A stretch of 64,000 bases of DNA. It comes from Novosphingobium sp. ST904 (GTDB lineage: Bacteria; Pseudomonadota; Alphaproteobacteria; Sphingomonadales; Sphingomonadaceae). The stretch lies in assembly GCF_001298105.1 (NCBI RefSeq), contig NZ_LGJH01000166.1:248001-312000 (forward strand), given 5' to 3'. The position numbers and the translations under genes were made by a program. Positions 17,574 through 25,354 of this stretch are shown one piece after another. Every line of letters begins with the position of its first letter. Position 1 is the stretch's first letter. Below the pieces are notes generated by a model. It was given only the letters and a program-made list of their open reading frames with translations. It ran no database searches and was not told where the DNA came from.

Positions 17574-17963
17574 TCAGGCGGCGAGCAGGCGGAAGCGGTA
17601 TTCGAGCAGGATCGCGCGGCGGCTTTCCCCGCGCTGTTCGGCGCGGGCCCGCAGGAACTGGATGGAGGCGGCGGAGAAAGTCGGCTGCGTGCGCGGAAGG
17701 CTTTCCACCCGCGCCTCGATGGCCGCGACCAGTGCCGCCGCCGCATCGGGCGCGTCACCCCGGCAATGGAGTTCGAGCGCGACGCGCACTTCCCGGCCCG
17801 GTGCGGTCTTGCAGCTCCAGTCGGCGCTGGCGCTGGAGGCCAACGCCAGCCACGGCAGGCTGGTGCGCAAGGGCGTTTCCTCGGTCACCGAGTTCAACTC
17901 GGCCGCGAGCGCGGGATCGGCGGCGAGCCATTCGATCAGCGCGGCGCGCAAGGCGATTTCCAT
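17574..17963 (-). CDS. GTA tail terminator, DUF3168 (g8-like)
   Basis: A 129-residue DUF3168 protein: an N-terminal helix (EIALRAALIEWLAADPALAAEL), then beta strands with REVRVALELHCRGDAPDAAAALVAAIEARVESLP and a C-terminal LLEYRFRLLAA. Members cap the tail tube end that joins the head. The start is ATG 17963 with an adjacent in-frame GTG at 17966. It follows the short gene at 17967-18146 almost without a gap. Confidence 0.85.
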   Translation of the reverse strand: MEIALRAALIEWLAADPALAAELNSVTEETPLRTSLPWLALASSASADWSCKTAPGREVRVALELHCRGDAPDAAAALVAAIEARVESLPRTQPTFSAASIQFLRARAEQRGESRRAILLEYRFRLLAA

Positions 17964-17966
17964 CAC

Positions 17967-18146
17967 TTATCCTTTCGCGAAGAGCGGCCAGACGAGGTCG
18001 GCGCGGCGCCAGCGGGTTTCATCGCCGCGTGCGGCCATCCGCCGGGCTTCGGCATGGGCGGCGGCAAGCGCTTCGGCGCGGGAGGCGAGGCGGCGGAAGA
18101 GGGCGGCGAGCGATGGTCCGGCATCGGCCGAGATCATGCCGGTCAC
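17967..18146 (-). CDS. Short protein in the place of GTA head-closure gene g7
   Basis: A 59-codon frame starting with GTG 18146, overlapping the connector stop (GTGA), or with ATG 18137 (56 aa), and ending three bases before the next gene. The product, rich in Ala and Arg (SLAALFRRLASRAEALAAAHAEARRMAARGD), is predicted to be almost wholly helical and ends RADLVWPLFAKG. In R. capsulatus this slot is a ~110-residue head-closure/adaptor protein; I see no similarity to that beta-rich fold. The tight coupling on both sides argues that it is a real gene. Function unknown. Confidence 0.6.
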   Translation of the reverse strand: MTGMISADAGPSLAALFRRLASRAEALAAAHAEARRMAARGDETRWRRADLVWPLFAKG

Positions 18147-18691
18147 GCCAGCCGCATCCGCCGCCAGGGCCGCCAGAGCGCCGCGACGGAGGCAGGCGGA
18201 AGCGGCGCGGCGCCGCCGCTTTCGCGCTCGCGGTGCTGGTGCGCGGCGAGCCGGACGATGCCGTGGCGCAGCCCGTCCGGCAGGCTGTCCCAGTCATCGG
18301 CGAGCCCGGCCGTGAAGCCGATGGCGATGCGGGTGGCGGGCGTGCCGAAGGGAAGGCGGACACGGCCGGTGCCGTCGGCATCGAGGTCAATCTCGTAAGT
18401 CCCGGCCGAAAGCGGGAACCGGGTGCCATTGGCATCGACCCCCTCGATCAGGGTGATGGCCTGCACCGGACGGGTGGACAGCGCATGCCAGCCTGCTTCG
18501 GCGGGCAGCATTTCTTCGCACGGGGCGACCAGCGGCATCCGGCCGGTGAAGGCCTCGCAAGTCTCGACCGCGCTGGCGAGCAGGGCAACGAGCGGAAGAT
18601 CGTCGCGCGTGGTGGTCACGCCGAGCCACTGCTTGAGCTCGGCGAGTGCCGAGGACGGAAGCACGGGCGGGGCGGGAATGGCCCGGTTCAT
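18143..18691 (-). CDS. GTA head-tail connector protein (g6-like)
   Basis: A 182-residue protein of the phage gp6/HK97 connector (adaptor) family: SALAELKQWLGVTTTRDDLPLVALLASAVETCEAFTGR near the start, the proline-rich RPVQAITLIEGV strand, GTGRVRLPFG and IGFTAGLADDWDSLPDGLRHGIVRLAAHQHRER near the end. It forms the ring below the portal. It begins about 150 bp after the capsid gene, beyond a strong hairpin. Confidence 0.88.
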   Translation of the reverse strand: MNRAIPAPPVLPSSALAELKQWLGVTTTRDDLPLVALLASAVETCEAFTGRMPLVAPCEEMLPAEAGWHALSTRPVQAITLIEGVDANGTRFPLSAGTYEIDLDADGTGRVRLPFGTPATRIAIGFTAGLADDWDSLPDGLRHGIVRLAAHQHRERESGGAAPLPPASVAALWRPWRRMRLA

Positions 18692-18784
18692 GGGTGTCTC
18701 CGATCAGGAAGGAAGGAGGCGGTTGGCCCGCGCCGCCGCCCGAGGTGAGGGAGCGGGGAGACGGCGCGGGCCGCTGCTCAAGAC

Positions 18785-18832
18785 GTGCGGGGCCGGGAAG
18801 GAGCGGGCTCCTTTCCAAATGCGGCCCCGCAC
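18785..18832 (-). terminator. Nested hairpin between capsid and connector genes
   Basis: An outer 10-bp perfect stem GTGCGGGGCC / GGCCCCGCAC (18785-18794 and 18823-18832) encloses an inner stem formed by GGAAGGAGC and GCTCCTTTCC. It sits 14 bp after the capsid stop. There is no T-run, so it may be an RNA-stability or processing element or a partial terminator that lowers expression of downstream genes relative to capsid. Confidence 0.6.
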
Positions 18833-18845
18833 GGCCCGGATGGCG

Positions 18846-19988
18846 TCAGGCCGAAATCTTGAGCAGCTTGATCGCGTCGGAATCGAGCACCTGCCCGCCG
18901 ATCCGCTTGGTCGCGTAGAAGTGGACGAAGGGCTTGTTGGTGAAGGGATCGCGCAGGATCGAGGTCGCGCTGCGTTCGGCGATCAGGTAGCCGGCGCGGA
19001 AGTTGCCGAATGCGATCGGGAAGGCATTGGCCGCCACGTCGGGCATGTCCTCGGCTTCGACCACCGGATAGCCCAGCAGGCGGTTCGGCTGTCCTTCCAT
19101 GAGGCCCGGCTGCCACAGGAACGAGCCGTCAGCGGCCTTGAGCTTGCGGACCACTGCCAGCGTCTTCGAATTCATCACCCAGCTCGCGCCCTGGCGGTGG
19201 CCGCCCTTGAGCGAATGGACGAGGTCGATCAGCTTGAGTTCGGGCGACGTGTCGAACCCGGCGGCATTGCCCGAGACCAGGAACTGGAGCGTGCCGAAGG
19301 GGCGGGCGGCGTCGGCAGTGGCGGCGTTGGGGGCGGCAAGGAAGCCCTTGGGCTGGTTGGTGCCGGTGCCGTTCACGAAGGCGGCACCTTCGGCACGGGC
19401 GAATTCCATGGCGATCTCGTCCGCCAGCCAGGACTGGATGTCGAAGGCGGAATCATCGAGCATGGCCTGGCTCGCGGCCGGATTGGCGTAGAGTTCGCCG
19501 GCGGGCGGGGCGATCTCGGCGAAGCTGGGGGTGGCGGTTTCGGTGCGGGCGCCGGTCTCGCTCACCCAGCCAGAGGCGGTGCCGCCGGTGGTGATGAGCT
19601 TGCGGTAGCCCGCCGTGCCGGTCTGCACGACTTGCGCGATCGAGCGGATCGGGCTGATGTTCTTGAGGCGGGCGGAGATCAGCGCATCGACTTCGCGCGG
19701 GACCGCATAGCCGCCATCCGAGGCGACGATGCCGGAGATCGACTTGATCTCGGTCTCGCGGCCCATGCGCAGGTAGCCGTCCACGAAGCCCTTCACTTCG
19801 AGGCTGGCGGTGGTCGTGGCGCCGCCTTCGATCACCGGCCGGGACGCGGCGCGGCTGACGCGGTCGAGGCGGGCCTTCACGTCGTCGACGTCACCGCGCA
19901 GGGCTTCGACGGCGGCTTCGGTGGCGTCCTGTCGGGCGACGAGGTCGAACGAGGAGTCGAGCGCTTCGACCGGGGCAATGGATTCCAT
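18846..19988 (-). CDS. GTA major capsid protein, HK97 fold (g5-like)
   Basis: A 380-residue protein. The first ~90 residues (MESIAPVEALDSSFDLVARQ and a heptad-like AVEALRGDVDDVKARLDRV) are the scaffold-like delta domain that the prohead protease removes. The mature region begins near LEVKGFVDGYLRMG and has HK97 capsid motifs: SGIVASDGGYAVP, ANPAASQAMLDDSAFDIQ, FVNGTGTNQPKGFL, ASWVMNSKTLAVVRKLKAADGSFLW and LLGYPVVEAEDMPD. ATG 19988 gives the expected N-terminus. It is preceded by the protease gene and followed by a hairpin. Confidence 0.95.
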   Translation of the reverse strand: MESIAPVEALDSSFDLVARQDATEAAVEALRGDVDDVKARLDRVSRAASRPVIEGGATTTASLEVKGFVDGYLRMGRETEIKSISGIVASDGGYAVPREVDALISARLKNISPIRSIAQVVQTGTAGYRKLITTGGTASGWVSETGARTETATPSFAEIAPPAGELYANPAASQAMLDDSAFDIQSWLADEIAMEFARAEGAAFVNGTGTNQPKGFLAAPNAATADAARPFGTLQFLVSGNAAGFDTSPELKLIDLVHSLKGGHRQGASWVMNSKTLAVVRKLKAADGSFLWQPGLMEGQPNRLLGYPVVEAEDMPDVAANAFPIAFGNFRAGYLIAERSATSILRDPFTNKPFVHFYATKRIGGQVLDSDAIKLLKISA

Positions 19989-20053
19989 CGGGCATTCACC
20001 TTTCGGTTGGAGCCGCCCGTCGGGGCGGCGGGAAAATGGGTCGGGGGAGGTCG

Positions 20054-20475
20054 TCAGGAGATCAGGTGCACCCGCGCGCCATGCTGCATCGGGTGCGTGA
20101 CGAGGCTGACCTCGAACAGCTCCAGGTCGAGCAGTTCGCGGCCTTCGGCGCTGTTGCGGCTGGCGCGGGCGCGGTAGCCGAACGAGAGCCCGTTCACGGT
20201 GCCGCGCCGAAGCGCGAGACCGGCGGCGCGTCCGGGTTGTCCACCGTGGCGACCACGCGCAGGCCGCGATCGTCTTCCGCCACGGTTTCGATCCAGCCGA
20301 TCCTGAGATCCGGCCGGTGCTGCCAGAACAACGGGATCGGATCGCGCCGCTCGGCCAGCGTCCGGGCGAAGGCGCCGGGGCGGATCGTGTCGCGTCCGGC
20401 GTCGCGCTTGCCGAACAGCGCCGCATAGCCGGCGAAGCGGAGGGTGCGCTCATGCAGAGCCGGTTGCAGCGTCAT
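20054..20475 (-). CDS. GTA prohead protease (g4-like), frameshifted
   Basis: ATG 20475 opens MTLQPALHERTLRFAGYAALFGKRDAGRD, GAFARTL and DPIPLFWQHRPDLRIG, the HK97 prohead protease (U35) pattern. The frame breaks near 20234; one extra C in the run AACCC restores NPGRAAGLALRRGTVNGLSFGYRA and ends at 20054 with FEVSLVTHPMQHGARV, where the SLVTxP motif is a family hallmark. The restored protein has about 140 residues. It cleaves the capsid delta domain during head maturation. The indel looks like a homopolymer sequencing error. Confidence 0.85.
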
Positions 20476-20780
20476 CGCAGCAGCTCGCCCGCGCCGAGGC
20501 GCACCGCCAGGCCGAGCAGCAGCAAGGCCAGCACGCCGCGCACCAGCCAGCCGATCGCGGCGGCCTGCGCGCTGGCCTTGGCGTCGCGCCAGGCCTGGAG
20601 CAGTTCGCGCAGTTCGGAGAGGTCGCCCGGCGCGGTCGCGTCGTCGAGGCCGATCCGCGAGAGCATCCGCCGCGCGCCGACTTCGCTGGCTTCCTCGACG
20701 ATGGCGCGCAGCGTCACGAGTTCGCTGCCCTCCGTCGTCGCCTGGGCGAGCAGGCCGGCCAGCATGTCCTTCTGGTTCAT
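20472..20780 (-). CDS. Small GTA-associated membrane protein (DUF6127-like)
   Basis: A 102-residue protein: MNQKDMLAGLLAQATTEGSELVTLRAIVEEASEVGARRML, a helical middle, then one C-terminal membrane helix (IGWLVRGVLALLLLGLAVRLG). A small gene at this position, between portal and protease, is found in RcGTA-like clusters; I believe it corresponds to DUF6127, but the function is unknown. ATGA overlaps join it to both portal and protease. Confidence 0.7.
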   Translation of the reverse strand: MNQKDMLAGLLAQATTEGSELVTLRAIVEEASEVGARRMLSRIGLDDATAPGDLSELRELLQAWRDAKASAQAAAIGWLVRGVLALLLLGLAVRLGAGELLR

Positions 20781-21958
20781 GATTTGTTCTCCTCATCCTT
20801 CGAGGCCGAAACGGGGGGCAGCCCCAACAAGGATCGCTTTTCGTCGTCGCCAAGGAAGTCGGCGGCGCTGACCTGGGCCCAGAGCCGCTCGCGGTCCTCG
20901 GCAAGTGCGGGAACCCGGTCCAGGTCGATGGCCAGGATGTTCTCGCGGCAGTCGTTCGGGAACCACGGGGCCAGCCCTTCGCAGAGCCCGGCGAAGATCT
21001 TGCTCGCCAGCGGCAGCAGCGTGAGCCGCCAGAGCGCGCGGTTGGCCTCGCGGTAATTGGCGTAAGTGGCATCGCCCGGCAGGCCCAGCAGCATCGGCGG
21101 CACCCCGAAGGCGAGCGCCACGTCGCGCGCGGCGGCGGCCTTGAGCGTGGCGAAATCCATGTCCGCCGGGGTCATCGCCATGGCCTGCCACTTGAGCCCG
21201 CCTTCCAGCACCATCGGCCGTCCGGCATTGCCCGATCCGGCATAGGCGCTGGCAAGTTCGGCCTTGAGCCGGTCGAACTGGTCGCCGGTCAGGGTATTGC
21301 CGTCGCCCGCCTCGTAGACCAGCGCGCCGGAAGGGCGGGCGGCGTTTTCCAGGAGCTGGCGGTTCCACTGCGCGGCGGCATTGTGCGTGGCGATGGCTTC
21401 GTCGGCGGCGGTCAGACAGCCCGCGCCGTAGTGATCGTCCGCCGGGTGGAAGTGGCGGATGTGGATCACGTTGGGCGAGGCGTCCTCGTCCAGCAGCGGG
21501 ATCGTCAGCCGGCGGCCGGCCACGTCATAGGCGAAGGCGGCGGGCCAGCCGTCCTCCCCGGCCTGGATCGACACGCGCTCGGGGCGCAGGGCGAACAATT
21601 CGACCGGGCGGCCCCGCGCATCCTTGAGCACCTGCACATAGGCATTGCCGTGAAGCAGGAGATGGCAGGCGAGCGTTTCCAGCAGCGATTGCCCGGCGCT
21701 GGTTTCGGTGACGAGCGCGATGAGCGCGGGGTCGGCGGGCCGAAGCGGGGTGCCGCCGATTCCCTCGGCCACCAGGCGCACCGCACGCTGGGCGACGGGA
21801 TTCTCGAGATAGGCGCGGCGCACTGCCGAACCGTATTCGAAGGGGGCACGCCCGCCGCCGCTCTCGGCGAAGAACCATGGCGAGGCCGGCCCGCGCGCCA
21901 GTGGCACGCGGGCACTCTCGCCCTTGAAGGCGGCGACGAGCGTATCGATGAAGGACAT
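20777..21958 (-). CDS. GTA portal protein (g3-like)
   Basis: A 393-residue HK97-type portal protein. Motifs: AVRRAYLENPVAQRAVRLVAEGIG, LLLHGNAYVQVLKDARGRP, RHFHPADDHYGAGCLTAADEAI, NAARPSGALVYE, MDFATLKAAAARDVALAFGVPPMLLGLPGDATYANYREANRALW. A dodecamer forms the DNA entry ring. ATG 21958 gives MSFIDTLVAAFKG; the longer open frame upstream covers the frameshifted end of terL. Intact here. Confidence 0.95.
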   Translation of the reverse strand: MSFIDTLVAAFKGESARVPLARGPASPWFFAESGGGRAPFEYGSAVRRAYLENPVAQRAVRLVAEGIGGTPLRPADPALIALVTETSAGQSLLETLACHLLLHGNAYVQVLKDARGRPVELFALRPERVSIQAGEDGWPAAFAYDVAGRRLTIPLLDEDASPNVIHIRHFHPADDHYGAGCLTAADEAIATHNAAAQWNRQLLENAARPSGALVYEAGDGNTLTGDQFDRLKAELASAYAGSGNAGRPMVLEGGLKWQAMAMTPADMDFATLKAAAARDVALAFGVPPMLLGLPGDATYANYREANRALWRLTLLPLASKIFAGLCEGLAPWFPNDCRENILAIDLDRVPALAEDRERLWAQVSAADFLGDDEKRSLLGLPPVSASKDEENKS

Positions 21959-21993
21959 GTCGATCCTTTCGGAAGAGTTTCGAATTCGGCGGT

Positions 21994-23321
21994 TCACGCC
22001 AGCCTGACCCGAGGCTCGCCGCTTTTGCCGAGCATCAGTTCGGTAAGCGCCCAGACCAGCGCGTCGGCACGGTCGGGAGAACGCCCCGGCCCCTGGTAGG
22101 CGCCGCCGGCGATCAGCCCGCACATCTCGTCCTCCAACCGGGGGAACTGCCCCGCGTGGCGGACGCGTCCGGCTTCGTAGAGCGCGGCGACGGGCTCGGC
22201 ACGGGCGACCTTGCCCCGGCAGGCGTGCACCAGCCGCAACGGCAGGGAGAGGCGCGCCGCGCGCAGGACCGAGGCGACCATCGCGCCGCCCTGGTTCGCC
22301 TCGGCGACGACGCGGTCGGCGCGCCATGCTTCGGCGGTTCCGGCAACGGCGCGGGCCCAGCGCTCGGGGCCGGCCTTTTCCACCGAGGCATCGGCCATCA
22401 CATGCGCGGTGCGTCCTCGGCCATGCCGACCACCACGATGCCGCAGGCATCCCCCCCGGCCGATGCCGGCGGATCCACGCCGACGACGACGCGGCCGCAT
22501 TCGGGCGCGCGTTCCTCGCGGCTGGTTTCCAGCAGGGCGCGGCTCCAGAGCGCGCCTTCGACCTCGGCGATCAGTTCGCCGTCCAGTTCCTGCCGCCCGA
22601 GCAGGCTGCGCGAGAAGGTGCGGCGCATGGCCTTGAGGAAGCGCGCGGGCAGGTTGGCGGCATTGTCGAAAGTGCTGCCGCGCGTCACGATCACGTCGCC
22701 CTGTTCGCTTTCGGCCAGCAGGCGCATGACCAGCGGCACGCTGCGCGGAGTGGTGGTGGCGACGAGGCGCGGATCGTGGCCGAGCCGCAGGCCCATCAAC
22801 AGGTTGTCCCAGGCCGAGACGGCCCGGCCCGAGGCATTGTCCCACTTGGCGATCTCGTCGCACCAGGCGTGGCTGTGCTGGGGGCCGCGCAGGGCTTCCG
22901 GCTCGGCGGCGGAATAGAGCGTGGCCTGCGCGCCGTTGGGCCAGGTCAGCCGCCTGAGCGAAGGCTCGAACACCGGACGCCGCCAGGGCGCGCCGACGGA
23001 AAGCAGCCCGCTCTCGCCCTCCACCATGACCGAGCGCGCCTCGCCAAGATGAGCTGCGACCAGCGCGATCCGGGCTTGCGGGTGGCGTTCGGCGATTTCG
23101 TTGACCCATTCTGCGCCGCAGCGGGTCTTGCCGAAACCGCGCCCCGCCATGACCAGCCATACGCGCCAGTCACCGGCGGGTGCGATCTGTGAGGGACGAC
23201 CCCATACCCGCCAGTTCCAGCGCCATTCCTCCTGTTCGCGCGGGGCGAGCCTGGAGACGAAGCCGTCAAGGTCACTGGCATGAGCCTTGGCGAGCCAGTC
23301 CAGGGGATCTGCTTCAGCCAT
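21994..23321 (-). CDS. GTA large terminase (g2-like), frameshifted
   Basis: ATG 23321 opens MAEADPLDWLAKAHASDLDGF. The packaging ATPase shows Walker A AGRGFGKT (about residues 59-66), an HAWCDE Walker B and the coupling TTTPR motif; the RNase H-like nuclease starts at VVVGVDPPAS. As read, the first frame stops near 22398 after GMAEDAPRM. Adding one G near 22411 gives GMAEDGTAHVMADASVEK and joins the second frame to the stop at 21994, with the late nuclease Asp in DRADALVWAL. Total about 442 residues, typical of GTA terminases. Confidence 0.9.
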
Positions 23322-23820
23322 CCTCTTCCTCCTCTTCGCGGGCGGTGCGGCGCGCCAGGACCTGTTCGCGCAGCTGCGCCAGCTTGGTCTGGATCGAGGC
23401 GCGGACAGCGCCGAGATCCTCGTTTTCGCGGATGGCCCGCTCGCGCGTCACCGTTTCGCGGTGAAGCCCCAGCAGGCGCAGGGCATTGGCGTTGTCGAAC
23501 TTGACCTCGCCATCCTTGGGCTCCCCGAAGCGCAGGCGGTAAAGAACCTCGATCTCGAGGTTTTCGTAGCCTTCGAGCAGGGCGGTGCGCCATTCGCGGG
23601 CAAATTCGGGTTCCGAGCGGCGCACTTTGTAAGGCCGGCTCGGGTGGACGCCGGCGGCGGCGCTCGCCGCGCTGACGTTCGACGTTTCGGCCAGCGCCGC
23701 CAGGAAGACGGCGCGCCAGTGCCGGTTCAACTTGTCCTCGGCTTGGGCGATGACGGGACTGATCTTCGTCCGGGGCCTGCGCGGGGCAGCACCCGGCGAA
23801 GCCGCTTTCGGCTCGGCCAT
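23314..23820 (-). CDS. GTA small terminase-like protein (g1-like)
   Basis: A 168-residue protein with a basic, proline-rich N-terminus, a helix-turn-helix-like segment (FLAALAETSNVSAASAAAGVHPSRPYKVR) and a C-terminal helical region ending in an acidic EEEEEDG. It lies directly upstream of and overlaps the large terminase start by eight bases, where the small terminase of RcGTA (g1) is found. In GTAs this subunit packages host DNA without sequence specificity; that is family knowledge, not something shown here. Confidence 0.82.
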   Translation of the reverse strand: MAEPKAASPGAAPRRPRTKISPVIAQAEDKLNRHWRAVFLAALAETSNVSAASAAAGVHPSRPYKVRRSEPEFAREWRTALLEGYENLEIEVLYRLRFGEPKDGEVKFDNANALRLLGLHRETVTRERAIRENEDLGAVRASIQTKLAQLREQVLARRTAREEEEEDG

Positions 23821-23934
23821 GGGGATGATCCTGTTTCTGGAAAATTCCGGGGCGGAAGAACGTGCCGCGATGAGCGACCCGTTTCACTCGCTGTTCCTGT
23901 TTTGTACCAATTACGATAGGCGATGTCAAGCGGA

Positions 23935-23953
23935 TATAACCAAATGGGTTATA
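23935..23953. promoter_or_regulatory. Inverted repeat TATAACC-N5-GGTTATA upstream of the GTA cluster
   Basis: A perfect 7-bp inverted repeat about 115 bp upstream of the first GTA gene, in the AT-richest stretch of the 190-bp divergent gap between the GTA cluster and the DedA gene. It could be an operator for either side. No known motif was recognised. Confidence 0.4.
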
Positions 23954-24010
23954 GCTTGCCGCCTCATTATCGGCCTACTAAGCACGCCACGTCACTTCCC
24001 GGAGAACTCG

Positions 24011-24508
24011 ATGCTGCGCCGCCTCTACGACTGGACCATGGCCAAGGCGGCGCACCGCCACGCCGAATGGTGGCTGGCGCTGTTCGCCTTCATGGAGGCA
24101 AGCTTCTTCCCGGTTCCGCCGCATCCGCTGCTGGGCCTGATGTGCCTGGCAGAACCGAAGAAGGCGATTCGCTTCGCCCTGATCGCCACGCTGGCCTCGG
24201 TGGTGGGCGGGCTGCTCGGCTATGCCATCGGCCACTTCGCCTATGCCGCTTTCGGCGAGGCGCTGCTCAAGGCGCTGGGGCTGGCGGCGAGCTTCCCCAA
24301 GGCGGCGTGCTACTTGCGCGAATATGGCGCCGAGATCATCGTCGTGAAAGGCGCGACGCCGATCCCGTTCAAGCTGCTGACGATCACCGCGGGCTTCATC
24401 GGCATGAACCTTGCCGTGTTCATCCGCGCCTCGATCGTCTCCCGTTCGATCAGCTTCCTGATCGTGGGCGTGCTGTTCCGCCTGTTCGGCGCGCCGATCA
24501 AGGCGTGA
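24011..24508 (+). CDS. DedA/VTT-domain family inner-membrane protein (YqaA-like)
   Basis: A 165-residue membrane protein with GGAGAA before ATG 24011. It contains FMEASFFPVPPHPLLGLMCLAEP, ATLASVVGGLLGYAIGHFAYAAFG, the conserved VVKGATPIPFKLLTITAGFIGMNL and RSISFLIVGVLFRLFG. This is the SNARE-associated/VTT fold of short DedA-like proteins, implicated in membrane-lipid flipping and membrane homeostasis. The divergent gap to the GTA cluster holds its promoter. The small gene downstream overlaps its stop. Confidence 0.88.
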   Translation: MLRRLYDWTMAKAAHRHAEWWLALFAFMEASFFPVPPHPLLGLMCLAEPKKAIRFALIATLASVVGGLLGYAIGHFAYAAFGEALLKALGLAASFPKAACYLREYGAEIIVVKGATPIPFKLLTITAGFIGMNLAVFIRASIVSRSISFLIVGVLFRLFGAPIKA

Positions 24509-24648
24509 TCGACAAGCATCTCGGTAAAGTCACGGCGGCCTTCGCGGTCGCGGTCGTCGCGGGTTTCCTCGCCGTGGCCTTCCTTGGCGGCGGCGCCAAG
24601 GAGACCAACGAGAAGTGCGACGTGATCGCCGCCGCGAAAACGGCGTGA
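24505..24648 (+). CDS. Tiny single-span membrane protein
   Basis: A 47-codon frame whose GTG start (24505) overlaps the DedA stop as GTGA. The product is VIDKHLGKVTAAF, one membrane helix (VAVVAGFLAVAFLG), then GGAKETNEKCDVIAAAKTA. The coupled start, membrane helix and clean stop suggest a genuine small gene translated with the DedA protein. Function unknown. Confidence 0.5.
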   Translation: MIDKHLGKVTAAFAVAVVAGFLAVAFLGGGAKETNEKCDVIAAAKTA

Positions 24649-24692
24649 TCCCGGCCTGAGCGGACTTACAGGGGCAGGGCGGACGACCTAGC

Positions 24693-24714
24693 TTCGCGCG
24701 AAAGAACGCGCGAA
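24693..24714. promoter_or_regulatory. Inverted repeat TTCGCGCG-N6-CGCGCGAA next to a ribosome site
   Basis: A perfect 8-bp inverted repeat ends in the GAAGGAG ribosome-binding site of the following NTF2-like gene. It might be an operator or a hairpin that modulates translation. Confidence 0.4.
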
Positions 24715-24725
24715 GGAGAGATGCC

Positions 24726-25301
24726 GTGACCGATCCTGCCTCGAAGCTGGCCGAACTGGCCGATCGGCATGAGATCCACCAGGTGCTGCTGCGTTATGCG
24801 CGCGGGCTCGACCGGCTGGATAACGCGCTGGTCCGCTCCTGCTACTGGGACGATTGCATCGAGGACCACGGCCAGTTCGTGGGCATGCCGGACCAGTTCG
24901 TGGCCTGGGCGGACGGCACCACGCTGCTTTTCGAATCGACCCAGCATGCGATCCTCAACCATGTCTGCGAACTGGCCGGGGAAGAGGCCTTTTGCGAGAC
25001 CTACTACCACTTCTCGGGCGTGACGGCGCAGGGACCGAACTTCATGTCCACGGGGCGCTACGTCGATCATTTCCGCAAGCGCGCAGGAGAATGGCGGATC
25101 GCCAACCGGGTCACGCTGGTCGAGGGGGCCTACGACGTGCCCAAGGCCGCCCATGCGCCGAGCCCGGCCAGCGCCTATACCGCCGAAGAGCCCTGCCAGG
25201 CCCGGCGGGATCGCGGTGACGTGAGCTATCACCGTCCGCCGGTGCCGCGCCGCCCCCGCGCGGTCCGGGGAACCGGGGCCGAACCGGGGACTTCCAACTG
25301 A
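24726..25301 (+). CDS. NTF2-like/SnoaL-like family protein
   Basis: A 191-residue protein starting at GTG 24726 (GAAGGAGAG just upstream). The SnoaL_4 pattern is clear: KLAELADRHEIHQVLLRYARGLDRLDNALVRSCYWDDCIEDHG, then HFSGVTAQGPNFMSTGRYVDHFRKRAGEWRIANRV. Relatives include ring-hydroxylating dioxygenase small subunits, steroid isomerases and dehydratases. The first ~140 residues form the domain; the Pro/Arg-rich tail (RRDRGDVSYHRPPVPRRPR) looks like a disordered addition. The substrate cannot be predicted. Confidence 0.82.
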   Translation: MTDPASKLAELADRHEIHQVLLRYARGLDRLDNALVRSCYWDDCIEDHGQFVGMPDQFVAWADGTTLLFESTQHAILNHVCELAGEEAFCETYYHFSGVTAQGPNFMSTGRYVDHFRKRAGEWRIANRVTLVEGAYDVPKAAHAPSPASAYTAEEPCQARRDRGDVSYHRPPVPRRPRAVRGTGAEPGTSN

Positions 25302-25354
25302 CACCTTTTGCACCGATACCTGTGATCGGCTGCAACCAGTCATGAGGAGTCGTC

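Noticed and set aside
9767..23820. Interpretation as an ordinary integrated prophage
   Set aside because: No integrase, repressor, lysis or replication genes and no att-like repeats seen; gene order and short tape measure fit a GTA better.
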